This document shows, piece after piece, positions 53,346 to 63,600 of a stretch of DNA of 64,000 bases; position 1 is the stretch's first letter; each line of letters starts with the position of its first letter. Below the pieces are notes generated by a model, which searched no databases, had not been told where the DNA came from, and was given only the letters and a program-made list of their open reading frames with translations. Made by a program: the position numbers and the translations under genes. The stretch comes from Corythucha ciliata (Eukaryota; Arthropoda; Insecta; Hemiptera; Tingidae), in the NCBI GenBank assembly GCA_038030265.1, contig CM075937.1:11346001-11410000 (forward strand). Direction: 5' to 3'.

Positions 53346-54616
53346 GATCAAAGTTGTATAGAAAACCAAGTTATTCAGCTCTCTAGTGATGAAGTTGAAA
53401 CCAATCCGGGGTAGGGAAAATTTATCACGCTAGATAACACCTCCACATGTAGAAGCTATATCAATAAAAAGCTAAGCTTGCTGTTGCTAAGGTAACTTAC
53501 AAGGGTTATTGTTTTGATATTTTTATTGTCACTTGTACTCATAAACGCCAGTGAAACCCAAAATTAGAGAGAATTTAGAGCATTTTGTACTGCAGGAACT
53601 TCAATTTCTTAACTGCCTCCGACTATACGCCAATATTATGCCGGATATTCAGCTTGAGAGGCCCAGCTAAGATAGTAATTAACGAAAACAGTAAGTTGCT
53701 GAGGACAACATTTGAACATCAGTGGCTAAAGTATCATTAACCATGGCAAAAATGTCGGTTTTTGACATGAGAAGGATGCACCTGTAGTTCACGATTAAAG
53801 GCGAGTTTTCTTGGATGGATAATTGCCCTTTCTATACGCCCAATGTTCAGTTCCCGTCCTGAGGTGAAATTGCTGATTTCCTCGAGGAGTTTGAAGTTAG
53901 TATTTTACTGCTAAATTGGTATATTCGACTACATTGACGTTCTACTGACGTATTATTAATTATATATAAAGGAACACGATCTGTTAATTCCTGTGAAATT
54001 TCAAGAAGCCTGTGGAAGAGCTTACAATGAGAGTGGGTGTATAAATTCCACACTTTAAGTAATCAGAAGGTGACGAACGTTTCAGGATTTGTTATCGTCG
54101 ATGAATGTCGGCTGTGGGTTACTCCATTATGCGTTCGCTGGAAAGCAACTGCCCACCCGTGTCCTCTCATGCTGCGCCCCTGGACGTTTGTGTGACGAAC
54201 CTCCTCTCCAGTCAAATATCGTTCCGCATGTAAATTTTAAATCACTATAGCATTCATTTTTAAAATCGTTTCTTAATGCAATTCCTATCGCCCCAAGCTT
54301 GACTACGTCCTGAAATCAAAATTAATTCCGCGTCATTACTCGTCTACGTAAGAATGCCGATGTACTCGACTTTGGATAGAGAGAGCGAGAGCCTCAACTC
54401 AAGCAAATCGCAGCCAGCCACGGAAAACTCAAAGGATCTGCGTTTTAGGCAGCACCCCCCCCCCCAACTAGGCACCAATTTTTCGTACGAAGTTTTCACC
54501 AATTTAGAATAAAAGTTGTATTACCTAATTTTTTTTGCAGACCAGTTTCAATAATGCGTCCCATTTTCAATGCAGTTCAGTCCTATTTTGTATTTAATCA
54601 GTTTACAGCACCTACA
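53346..54616. other. No certain gene; starts with a 2A-like word
   Basis: Directly after the Copia end the same frame reads IQLSSDEVETNPG and then a stop (53367-53414), a near match to the 2A-like signature found at the N-terminus of some non-LTR proteins. Beyond it no coding homology is seen. A C9 run lies at about 54461. Confidence 0.4.
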
Positions 54617-54811
54617 AACGCGTACACGGCTTAGCTGAAAACATCTACTCCTTCACTACTAATACTCATCCCTCTAGCGAAATTCCTGGAGTTTTTTTTT
54701 ACCGAGCAAGCAAACCTCTTCGGACAAACGCTACTTCGCTTGAAGGGATGAGTAGAAGGCGAAAAGTGAAGGAGAATAAATATGCATTCGGCTAAGCCGT
54801 GTACGCGTTTG
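54617..54811. repeat. 195-bp hairpin element
   Basis: AAACGCGTACACGGCTTAGC at 54616-54635 is exactly inverted at 54792-54811, and the arms continue inward through CTCCTTCAC and CTCATCCCT-type matches. Likely a foldback MITE. Confidence 0.85.
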
Positions 54812-54869
54812 TTGATTCTACATATAATCTCTTTGAGTACAACTAGATAAAATTGAAAATGGGATGCAA

Positions 54870-55990
54870 CAAGAACAATAAAATCGCAATTAAACGGCTG
54901 GTTCTGATTTTTTAATATGTTGTTAGGACCAATACCAGTAGTCTAAATCCAAGTTTGCAGCTTCGAAAGACCTGTGCTACTTTCATAGCACTCGAAAAAC
55001 CGCGGAATATTCGCACTTTTTCCAGTGCTTTTACTATATCTCCTAAACTATGCATTCTTCGTTAATAAACGCGAACTACAATTTTCAAGTATATTAAATT
55101 CGCTACAATTTGCGACATAGCCCAGCTCTGTGGGGCAGATATAGTAGCCAAGATACAGCTCTTCAAAATTAATAATTTATTGTTTTTTAAAGAGATTTTA
55201 AGTTTATAAAAAGTTGAAAATCTCTGTTAGCGTTCAATTTGTGATAGAACATTGCTCAGTGGTAAGTTTCACACAAAACAAAGCCAAAAATTCCATCATT
55301 TTGGCAAAACAAATTACCAATTTTGAAGCGCTGTATCTTGGCTACTATCTAATCTACAGATCTGGGCCAGGTCTCAAATTAAAGCAAATTCAATATACTT
55401 ATTTAAAAAAAAAAAAAAAAAGACATGTTTAAGATACAGTCGTTAAGAATTGGATTTTTTTTTGCAACCAAAAAAGTGATATTGTTTTGAGTGAAACCAA
55501 CCTCTGAGAAATTTTCTATTACAAATTCGAGGGCTCACAGTTCCGCACAAGGTTTTGGAGAGAGCGTTGGAAATTTCCAACTTGTTGCTTCCATATATTT
55601 ATAAATGTTAAATCAATTCCATATATTTAGACTTGGGAACTCTTTTTGTGAAAACAAATTACCAATTTTGAAGAGCTGCATCTTGGCTAACGTCTGACCT
55701 ACAGAGCTGGATCAGGTTTCAAATTATAGCGTATTTAATATACCTACTTGAAAAACGTAGTTCACGTGTATTGTCGAAGAAAGCGTAGTTTAGGAAAGAT
55801 AAAAGAAAAACGAGAAGAGTGCTAATATTCCGCGGTTTTTCGACTGCTACGAAAGTAGCACAGGTTTTTCGATGCTGCAAACTTGGAGATACACTACTGG
55901 TACTGGTTCTAACAACAAACTAAAAATCATAACTAGCCGCTTAATTGTTATTTTAGCTATTTTTAGTGTTCTTTTTGACTGGCCTAAAAT
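54870..55990. repeat. Foldback repeat with ~310-base arms and an extra internal copy
   Basis: The left arm (about 54880-55180) and right arm (about 55650-55985) are reverse complements, sharing GAAAAACCGCGGAATATT, CTGTGCTACTTTC and CAGTACCAGTAGT-type stretches. The inner 100 bases of the arm (CAAATTACCAATTTTGAAG... to ...AATATAC) occur a third time at 55310-55410 in the same orientation as the right arm. No coding content. Confidence 0.8.
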
Positions 55991-58796
55991 AATAATTAAT
56001 TGACCCAGAATCCCTTGAATCGTATATCTATATTGTCCCATGAAGTAAAGAGTGTGGCCGCCTCTTTACACTTAAGAATCACACGGAAGCGACGGCTGAA
56101 CGTTAGCATAGTATCTGGACCATCGGTGGCCTTTTCAAACTCACAGACCCAATGGACCCAATCAACACAAGTCCACGGTCGACGGACCCCTCAGCTCATC
56201 CTGCCTACAATGCCGTAATGATTTTGCGACTGAAATACTGTAATAATAATAAAATTGAAGAAATCATCATAAACCTAATTAATATTAATATAATTCTTCC
56301 AGTTTCAAATATTTATTGTCTCAATTCGTTGAAAAAAGAAAAATTGTAAAGTCAATCTCATTCGTTCTGAAGCTGTCAATTGGAAAACTACGAATCTCCG
56401 GTTGACGACCGCTGATCTTGATCATACATCCAAAATAGATACAGGAAAATAAATACAAAAAAGGCTCTACCAGTAGTGTTTGGCTTTAGAAGGGTTTAGA
56501 GTGGGATTTGCGAGCTGCACTAGTGGAAAAAAGTCTAGTAAAATTGATCAGAACAATACTGTCCGTATAAAATAAGAGAGAATAAAACATAATCTATAAC
56601 CACAACCTGACACTTTTATTCACCAGACAGCCTGGGAGCCCGCCCGTGAGGCAGAGCCTCGATCCGAACAGGCCTCTTCAGGCCTCACGGCCCTCCCGGT
56701 GGGTGAAATCGGCACAATCGTTTAAAAAATCAAAAATCCCATTTTCGGACAAATTAAAGGGGGCTTGCAGCTACTCAGTAGGGTTATGGCGGAAACCGGC
56801 CGCATTGGCTTGCGGATAGCGTGGCCCGGACTCATAAACCACAGCCAGGTAAAATTGCACAACAAGCTGCTTACAAGAGCGATGCTTCTGGGAGTGCGAA
56901 CGTTCAAGAAGTGGCTGAAGAACTTTTTAATGGTCAACGCGTAAAACGCGTTCACGTCCGAGTTCGATTAGGCAGTCTTTACTTATTGATTTAATAATCC
57001 TGTGACGAAGCTATACAACAATTGTTGGAACGTGCTAATAAAGAATAATAATAATTATTATTATTATTATACACTTCTCACTGTTGATAGGTGACTTTTC
57101 TATCGACCAGCGGAACGGTGACGTACCGAGTTGCTGTAAAGAAATAAACGGGCACTTGATTATGATCAAGCTTTCGATCTAATTTGAAATCTTCTTAAAG
57201 ACCTGATTGGCAAAGATGAACAACACATAAGGTCAACAGCAAAGTAAATTAAAAAAGCAAGCGATATGAGTGCATACCTGGTCAAAATTCCAAATTAACG
57301 AATATAGCAACATAATAAGTGTCCTCCTACGTCGCAAATTAAAAACTAGATACCCTTGTTCCTCTAACGCCAAAGAACCACATACACGGAATGCACAAAA
57401 CAGGTCGGATGAGTGAGTGAAGGTTGGGTGTGTCGTGAAAGAGAAAAGGGGATTTGACCACAAGTGCTCAGTGTTTTTCTTACACATCGGATTAACCGCC
57501 GATGTGCCTAGTAATGTCATCCATCGCAATCACGCATCGCATTTTCACTTCATTCTAGCTGAAAAAGCAAGCCTTAGCCAGCCAATCAAGACATGTTTAG
57601 ACTTGGCATCTACTTACCCAGTTCACTTTGAGTTAGGTGCCTGGGAGCTTCAAGTTCGACGATTTCAGTACAACTGAAGAATCTTCGAACAATCGTATTC
57701 GATTTACCAGAGACTTATCCTTATAATTGGAGACAAAGATTTATTAGGCGATCAGGGTCCTATGGGACCTTATTACGGTGTGACTCACAGTTGTCGCTGT
57801 CATGCTACGGTTTTCTTGCACTTCTATACATTTTCTGGGGCAGTGGGGTCATGCGATTTGTCCCAGTCTTTTTCGTTGGGCTAGGAACCGGCTGTTTTAG
57901 GCAGGCATAAGTCACGCTCGTGCCTCGTATTAGGTACTTTGATAAAATTATCCAAAACTTCGTGAAGTATGACCGGTATAAATTCATGAGATGAGATTTG
58001 AAAAGGCGTTTTGATGACTTTTTGCGAATGTGACGTCTTCTCCTTGAGGAGGGCTACATGGCCTCTGCACCACTCATTCCAGATATGCGCCCTTATATTT
58101 CATAATATCCATATCCAATCATGGTATGGGACGACTAAAGAGCGCAGTATCAGGGGGAATAAGTTTCTGAGGAGAACGGGAAACCAGACATGCACAGCTG
58201 CTGCACTCCATACAGTGTGAAAGGCTGAAAGCGAAGAGAAAGAGAAAACGGAACATATAATTAACCCCGCCACCCTTTCATGTTACTAACGACTCCATCA
58301 TGCGCAGAGAAAACGATTGCTACGAGACTTCGTGTGGTCACTTCCTTCAGCTTTTGTCCCCCTTTGTCATTATGTTCAAGTTTGATGTTTCATCAAACCG
58401 TTATGAAGAATTATGGAGCCATCGGACAGAGCACAATTACGTTCGCCCTGCATTATATAGACTTGTGAGGCCTTTTGAGCCCAGTGGACAAAATAATTGT
58501 TGAGTCTCATCTCACCTCAGTACGACGATTAATTGCCAGAAAAAAGTTGAAGTAGGTGGTGACGAAATGCCGGTAGCAGATATTGAACTGGATATAAAGC
58601 GTAGGTATCTCACTGAATATGGCCACAGTTTAAGTCACGTGAAATTATTTTCAAGTTGCGTGGATTAGAAAATTAATTAAAATACATTTCACTTCGTCAC
58701 CTCACAAAAAAAATTAACTCTGACTTGATAAATTGATAACAGACAACTGTAAACAACAAAAAAGCGGTTCGCATATGGATAATGATATAGCTCCAA
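55991..58796. other. No certain gene
   Basis: Around 56615-56710 there is a GC-rich self-complementary patch (GGCCTCTTCAGGCC and GTGAGGC/GCCTCAC). A plus-strand frame near 56825-57000 (AQQAAYKSDASGSANVQEVA, EELFNGQRVKRVH) ends before an ATAATAATAATTATTATTAT tract (57046-57070) and resembles the 3' end of a retroelement, but I cannot assign it. The rest has only short frames. Confidence 0.45.
57046..57070. repeat. (AAT)n/(ATT)n palindromic microsatellite
   Basis: AATAATAATAA followed directly by TTATTATTATTATTAT. Confidence 0.9.
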
Positions 58797-59077
58797 GGTG
58801 ACTAAACTTTACTAGAGGTGCCGCAGATTTCCCCCTGTCCATCGGACGGGAGGGGTGAAGTCTGACGTCACCAGCAGTCCTTTGCTCCCGATTGTCACCC
58901 TAGAGCAGCAGAGCAAGTTAATTTTGAAATTGAAGTTTATGATTTCTCAAAAATCACAACCCAATAACAATTAATAATGTACTGGGTCCAGCGCAAAGGC
59001 GGTTGGGACTGCTCGTGACTTAGGTGAAGGACAGTAATAGCCGAAGATCTGCGGCACCTATAGAGAGTTTAGTCACC
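58797..59077. mobile_element. 281-bp MITE
   Basis: Inverted ends of about 31 bases: GGTGACTAAACT..TA.AGGTGCCGCAGAT on the left (58797-58828) and its reverse complement on the right (59047-59077), with about five differences. The interior has no coding frame. Target duplications are not clear. Confidence 0.85.
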
Positions 59078-59364
59078 GTGACGAAGTTCCAGAAATTTAA
59101 AGAAAAAATGATTAAAAGCTGAAATTATGGGGGTGTGATGGAAATAATTTCATCTATCCTAGTCATCCCCCTCAATCTCATGTGTTTTAATTGTTATTGA
59201 AAAATAGTATATTGTGTACCTAGGCGGGAAAGTGTGTGTTTGCCGGGCCGAGACAAGTTGCCCAGCCGAGCCGTAGGCGAGCCCGGAAAAGTCCTTCTTT
59301 CCTCTCCGTATGGAGGCAGCAAAATTGAGTTTTCTCATCATGTAGGAAAGAAAATATATTTTAT
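59078..59364. other. GC-rich palindromic patch, no gene
   Basis: Around 59250-59285, GCCGGGCCGAGAC and GCCGAGCCGTAGGCGAGCCC form inverted words in otherwise AT-rich sequence, resembling the core of a dispersed palindromic repeat. Confidence 0.45.
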
Positions 59365-59431
59365 CGCGTTCTGCGTTTAAAAACTATAATATCTAAAATC
59401 CTCTTGCTCTGCTTAAAGTAGAGTCTGAATA
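59365..59431 (+). repeat. Copia 2 LTR segment, second copy
   Basis: 67 bases matching 39666-39732 from CGCGTTCTG to GAATA. Not followed by a primer binding site. It could be the 3' LTR of Copia 2, 6 kb past its last coding trace, or a solo LTR piece. Confidence 0.7.
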
Positions 59432-59529
59432 CGACCCACCTATTGCTGGTGAGCGGGGACCATCCCACTGATGACCGCTAAGTCATCCGCCAGCGCTATA
59501 GCTAGTGGTATACAGTGAGAGGTGTTATG

Positions 59530-59800
59530 GAGAAAAACGATAATTCAAGGCTGAAATTGAGTAAAATCTCTAATTCAACGGCTAAATGGAAACAAACACC
59601 AGCTCTCGGCTAAAATGAAGGAAACACCTGAAGGTACGGTTTTGTGGCTAAAATTGAAAAAAGGTGCGCTAATTCAAGGCAACAATGAATGATTTATCAA
59701 TTTTAGCAGTTATTTATAGCGATTTTCTTAATGTTTCCGCCAATGGGCAATTTTTTATCATTTCAGTTGCCAATTTTGCCATTTTTCTCAATAGGGAACT
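59530..59800. repeat. 30-bp tandem array (family 2), orientation switches
   Basis: Units run as CTAATTC..GGCTAAAATTG on the left half and as CAATTTTAGC..TTA after about 59690. Confidence 0.72.
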
Positions 59801-60327
59801 TACATGAATCTCAGATTGGGAAGAAAAGCCTACCGGTGATATGACCCGTGAACTGAAGGATAACAACGGAAGTTGCAACCCGATTGGTGCGTTTTAAGAT
59901 TTTTAAAAAAGGTTCCAAGTTCTCCAGGAGGGGATGGATGGTGCGAGGGGAAATGACGTAAGTCCTTACATGTGAAGCATTTGAGGGAACTCTAAAATTG
60001 TTTGTTTACAAATAACGTGAAAAATGTCCCTCCAGTAAACGCGTCTAACCCCCTCTTCCCCACATCATCCATTTCAATAAATAAGTTTTAACGTGATCGA
60101 ATCCCCACTCAACTTTTTAAAAATTCGCTAAAAAGGCATCCTTGATTGATTTCAGAGTTTAATGTGAGCAATATAGGCTTGTGGAAGAGCCGTCTTTAAG
60201 AAACTCCAACTTTTGAAAAATGTGCAAGTTCCCCATTTAGTCCCACTTGATCGTTTTTTGTTTGTTTGTTGTTTATTTTCCTAATTTTTGCCCTCACTTT
60301 TATAGTCTCGAACGAGGGTTTTTTTTA
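59801..60327. other. No gene seen
   Basis: AT-rich, no recognisable frame; no purine tract immediately before the following LTR. Confidence 0.45.
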
Positions 60328-60473
60328 TGTTGGCATTACAACACATACTTTGCTTTTTAATTTCCTGTTTATACTTACTTCCACGTGTGCATTTTAAAAA
60401 ATATATATACAATCTACTTTATCTCTCGGTTCATCTATGAAAAGGAAGTTTGTTCTTTCGTAATAACTTAACA
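60328..60473 (+). repeat. Copia 1 LTR, second copy
   Basis: Matches 35202-35341 throughout, from TGTTGGCATTACAACACA to ACTTAACA, with some single-base differences and a few inserted bases in the A-rich stretch. Followed by GAGAC (60474-60478), the same five bases that precede the first copy, and not preceded by them. Confidence 0.85.
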
Positions 60474-60478
60474 GAGAC

Positions 60479-61518
60479 GTCCTTTTCAAAACATTGACAA
60501 ATTGACCGACAAGCAGACAGAAAAACATGTTTTTCCGTTTCTAATGTCCTTCGGCACGAAAATGTCAGCTTTGACTCCATTTTTTTTTTTTGAAACACCC
60601 AGGATGGTAGTAAAAATACTTGGCATTGGTCCTAAGACTTTCCCTTTTCACTTAACACCCTCCCCCACACCATTTCCTATTGCTTGTATCCACACAGTTT
60701 CCTCCCAGCATTATTAATGCGTGGGCTTGAACAAAGATTTACTTCTCTTTTATCGACTGGTGAGAAAATATTAAGAAGAGGATTTCATTTCCAGACGTTT
60801 TCCATAGAGACATTAAGTAGCTTTAACACCCTTTCGATGAATCATCCGTTAACCGTATAATATACGCAGTTGTTTTGTAGACACCAAGCGAGAAGGTTGT
60901 TCATAGTTCGTCTCTCTTATCTCACTTATTTTCCTTGTCTCTTTCATTCGAAGGATAATCTTTTATTTTTAGCAGTTTAAAATTTAAATAGAAAAGAAAG
61001 TTAGCCACTTAATTTTATTTCGTTTTATTTTAATTTTTATTGCTCAGACAATGGGCGAAGAGAGCGATCGGAGAGAAGTTCCCCCGGGCGAAACGGGTAC
61101 AATGGACGTGGTCACAAATAAAAACGATCGAGAAGACCCCCCAAAATAAGACGAAACGAAGACAGTGGAAGCGGAAGCTAATAAAAAAGAAAAGCGATTT
61201 TATGAAAGCATAGATCAGGGGCTCTTTTACGTGTTTATTGAAAGTGTGGGAGAGGGGAAAGGTCTTGGGAGACTCCACCCCATGTCACAGGGCAACATAT
61301 TATTTAAAGAACGAAGAATAAATGAAAAGGGGCCTTTTTCAAATCGTTTCTCGGCTTCACCAGGTAGTAAAGAGATAAAAATTATGTGCAGATTACGTTC
61401 AGGCAGTGGCGTAGGTAGGAATTTGTCCTAGGGGGGGATCAGATTGAAAAGCTCGTTACAGGGATGGCAGGGTGTAATTTCGCCCTAAGTCTCTGTATAA
61501 ACAAGAAATATAATTTTA
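60479..61518. other. No gene seen
   Basis: Short frames only. At 61393-61435 a CAGTGGCGTAGGTAGG word followed by a G7 run looks like a lone DNA-transposon end without partner. Confidence 0.45.
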
Positions 61519-63000
61519 CTTCGCCTTTTCCTTATTTTAGCCACGAATCACCGCTATTTCACCTTTTCTAACCGCCAATTAGCGCTTACGACCAGTTTAA
61601 GCCGTGAATTTCTCAATTTTAGCCAAGAATGAGTGCTTTTTGTCAACTTTACCTGCAGATTAGCACTTTTCTCAATTTTGGCCGCGTGTATCGTTTCTTA
61701 ATTTCAGCCGCGGACTAGCGGTTTTGACCGCCCCCCCCCATAGCTATTGAATTTGCGCTTTTTCCCAACTTTAGCAGCAAAGCAGCGTTTTTATCACGTG
61801 AGCGATGTTTCTTAATTTTCCGTGAGTTTTAGCGTTTTCCTCAATTTTAGCAGCAAATTAGAGATTTTTTAAATTTTTTTAGCAGGGGATTAGCACTTCT
61901 TTCAGTTTTAGCTAAACATTACGTTTTTCTTAAGTGTTTTCCTCATAAATTAGCCTTGAAATAGAGGGCTTTTCACAAATTAGGATTTTTTTGGTTCACC
62001 ATGCGCAATTTTTCTCAGTTTTATCCGCGAATCAGCGGATTTTTCACCCATTGCCATAAATTGCCGCTTTTTCTCAATTTCTGTCTCAGAAGTTGCCATC
62101 AGAAGCCGCGAATGGCGTATGATTCAATGATTCAGTTTTGACGCAAATTACAATTTTTCTCAATTTGAGCGAATTAGAGTTTTGCGCAATTTCAGCTGTA
62201 AATTGGCGGTTTTTTCCAATTTTAGCAGTGAATTAGCACTTTTTCTCAATTTAACCTCAAAATAACCTTTAAAATCTCTTAATTTTGGCCAGACTAATTA
62301 TTTATTTTCTAAATACTACCAGCAAATTGGCGGGTTTTTCACATTTCAGCATCGTATTAGCAATTTTATGTTACTTTTATGTATAGATTATTGCTTCTTC
62401 TTAGTTCTAGCCGTAAATCAGCGTTGTTTTTACTTATAGCCGTGCAGGAATTTCCTGTTTTTTTAATTTTAGCCACAAAGGTGCCTTCAGAAGGCACGTA
62501 TTTAAATTAGAAATTTCAAATTTCACCACACTTTATCCTAGAATTATTGATGTTCCTCAATTTTAGCAGCGAATTTGCGCTTTTTCTAAATTTTAGCAGC
62601 GTAGTAGCGTTCCCAACACTTGCATTAACCGAATTTTCTCGATTTTTGCCAAGAATAGGTGTTTTCCTCTAATTAAGCTGCAAATTAGGATTTTTTTTTT
62701 CCATTTTTGCAGAGAATTATCACTTCTTCTCAATATGAACTACCAAAAATTAGCGTTTTTCTTAATTGTAGCCGGGCTAATTAGTGATTTTTTCGAGTTG
62801 ATTTTCTTCATTTGTATCCGCGAATTAACGTTTTTCCTCGACTTTATACCCGCACGTTTCAAATTAGCGATTTTTCGCAATTCCAGTTGTGAATTTGCTA
62901 TTTTTGCCAAAATTTTCACCTGAAAGCGTCTTTTTTTGTTCAATATTATACGTGTTATCTCAATTTTAACCGCGGGATTAGTCCAAAAACAACCCTTTTG
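61519..63000 (+). repeat. Large 30-bp tandem array (family 2)
   Basis: About 45 units of GAATTAGCGCTTTTTCTCAA then TTTTAGCCGC, 28-34 bases each, the cleanest stretch of this family. It continues after the retroposon at 63350-63600. Confidence 0.88.
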
Positions 63001-63336
63001 CGTTGATTAGACGACCCTTGTCTTAGGACTTTTCAAGGGATTACTCCCCCCTCACCACACCACCCTTGTCACCCTGCAGTGAATTCGAGGGAGTGGGGAG
63101 GCTGAAAATAAAGAATTGAACTTTATTGAAGCTAAATTACTTACTACTTACCACTTTTTACTTGTTTTGAGTTCCGAGAAAAAATTGCTCCCAGGGTGGG
63201 ATTTGAACCCATGACCTCCTAGTTTCGCGCCAGGCGCTCTACTAACCCCTTGAAAAGTCCTAAGACAAGGGTCGTATAATTTGCAATTAATTAATTGCTG
63301 GGACACATAAAGAAAAAAGAACCTTTTGCGTTGATT
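62994..63336. mobile_element. tRNA-like retroposon with 29-bp inverted repeats and 15-bp target duplication
   Basis: CCTTTTGCGTTGATT at 62994-63008 is repeated at 63322-63336. The insert starts near a 29-base sequence (63011-63039) whose exact reverse complement is at 63247-63275. On the minus strand 63182-63250 looks like a tRNA: TAGTAGAGCGC (A box), a 17-base anticodon arm with CGA, and GGTTCAAATCC (B box). The plus strand ends in AAAGAAAAAAGAA before the duplication. See findings. Confidence 0.75.
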
Positions 63337-63349
63337 TCCACAATTTATT

Positions 63350-63600
63350 CGTCGAATGGCAACAATGCACCGCGAATCAGGGATTTTTTCTCAATTTTAG
63401 TCTGGAAGTTTCATTGCGAGACCATGAATCAGCGCTTTTTCGCAGTTATAGTCACGAATGTTAACGGTTTTTTTCAATTTTTTGCTTAAGGACCTAATGA
63501 AACTGGCGACACGGTGTATTTTCTCTTTTTAGCCGTGAATTTGCCTCAAGATAGCGCGAATTTTCTCAATTTGAGCCACCAGATTAGCGCTTTCGGGAGC
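63350..63600 (+). repeat. 30-bp tandem array (family 2), continuation
   Basis: Six or seven units like those left of the retroposon. Confidence 0.78.

Larger units (their letters stand above)
35197..60478 (+). mobile_element. Copia 1 with nested insertions (proposed full extent)
   Basis: The left LTR is preceded by GAGAC and the right LTR (60328-60473) is followed by GAGAC, the 5-bp target duplication expected for one Copia insertion. Coding parts attributable to it are gag at 35371-35925 and possibly the RNase H end at 38810-39010. The remainder would be later insertions. The element's own polypurine tract is not evident next to the right LTR, so the extent is a hypothesis. Confidence 0.5.

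Noticed and set aside
60328..60473. Solo Copia LTR as an independent insertion
   Set aside because: The five bases before and after it differ, whereas the right flank equals the left flank of the LTR at 35202. Kept as an alternative because no purine tract precedes it.
63182..63250. Functional tRNA gene on the minus strand
   Set aside because: The 5' acceptor strand does not pair with the 3' side and the unit lies within a retroposon with its own target duplication.
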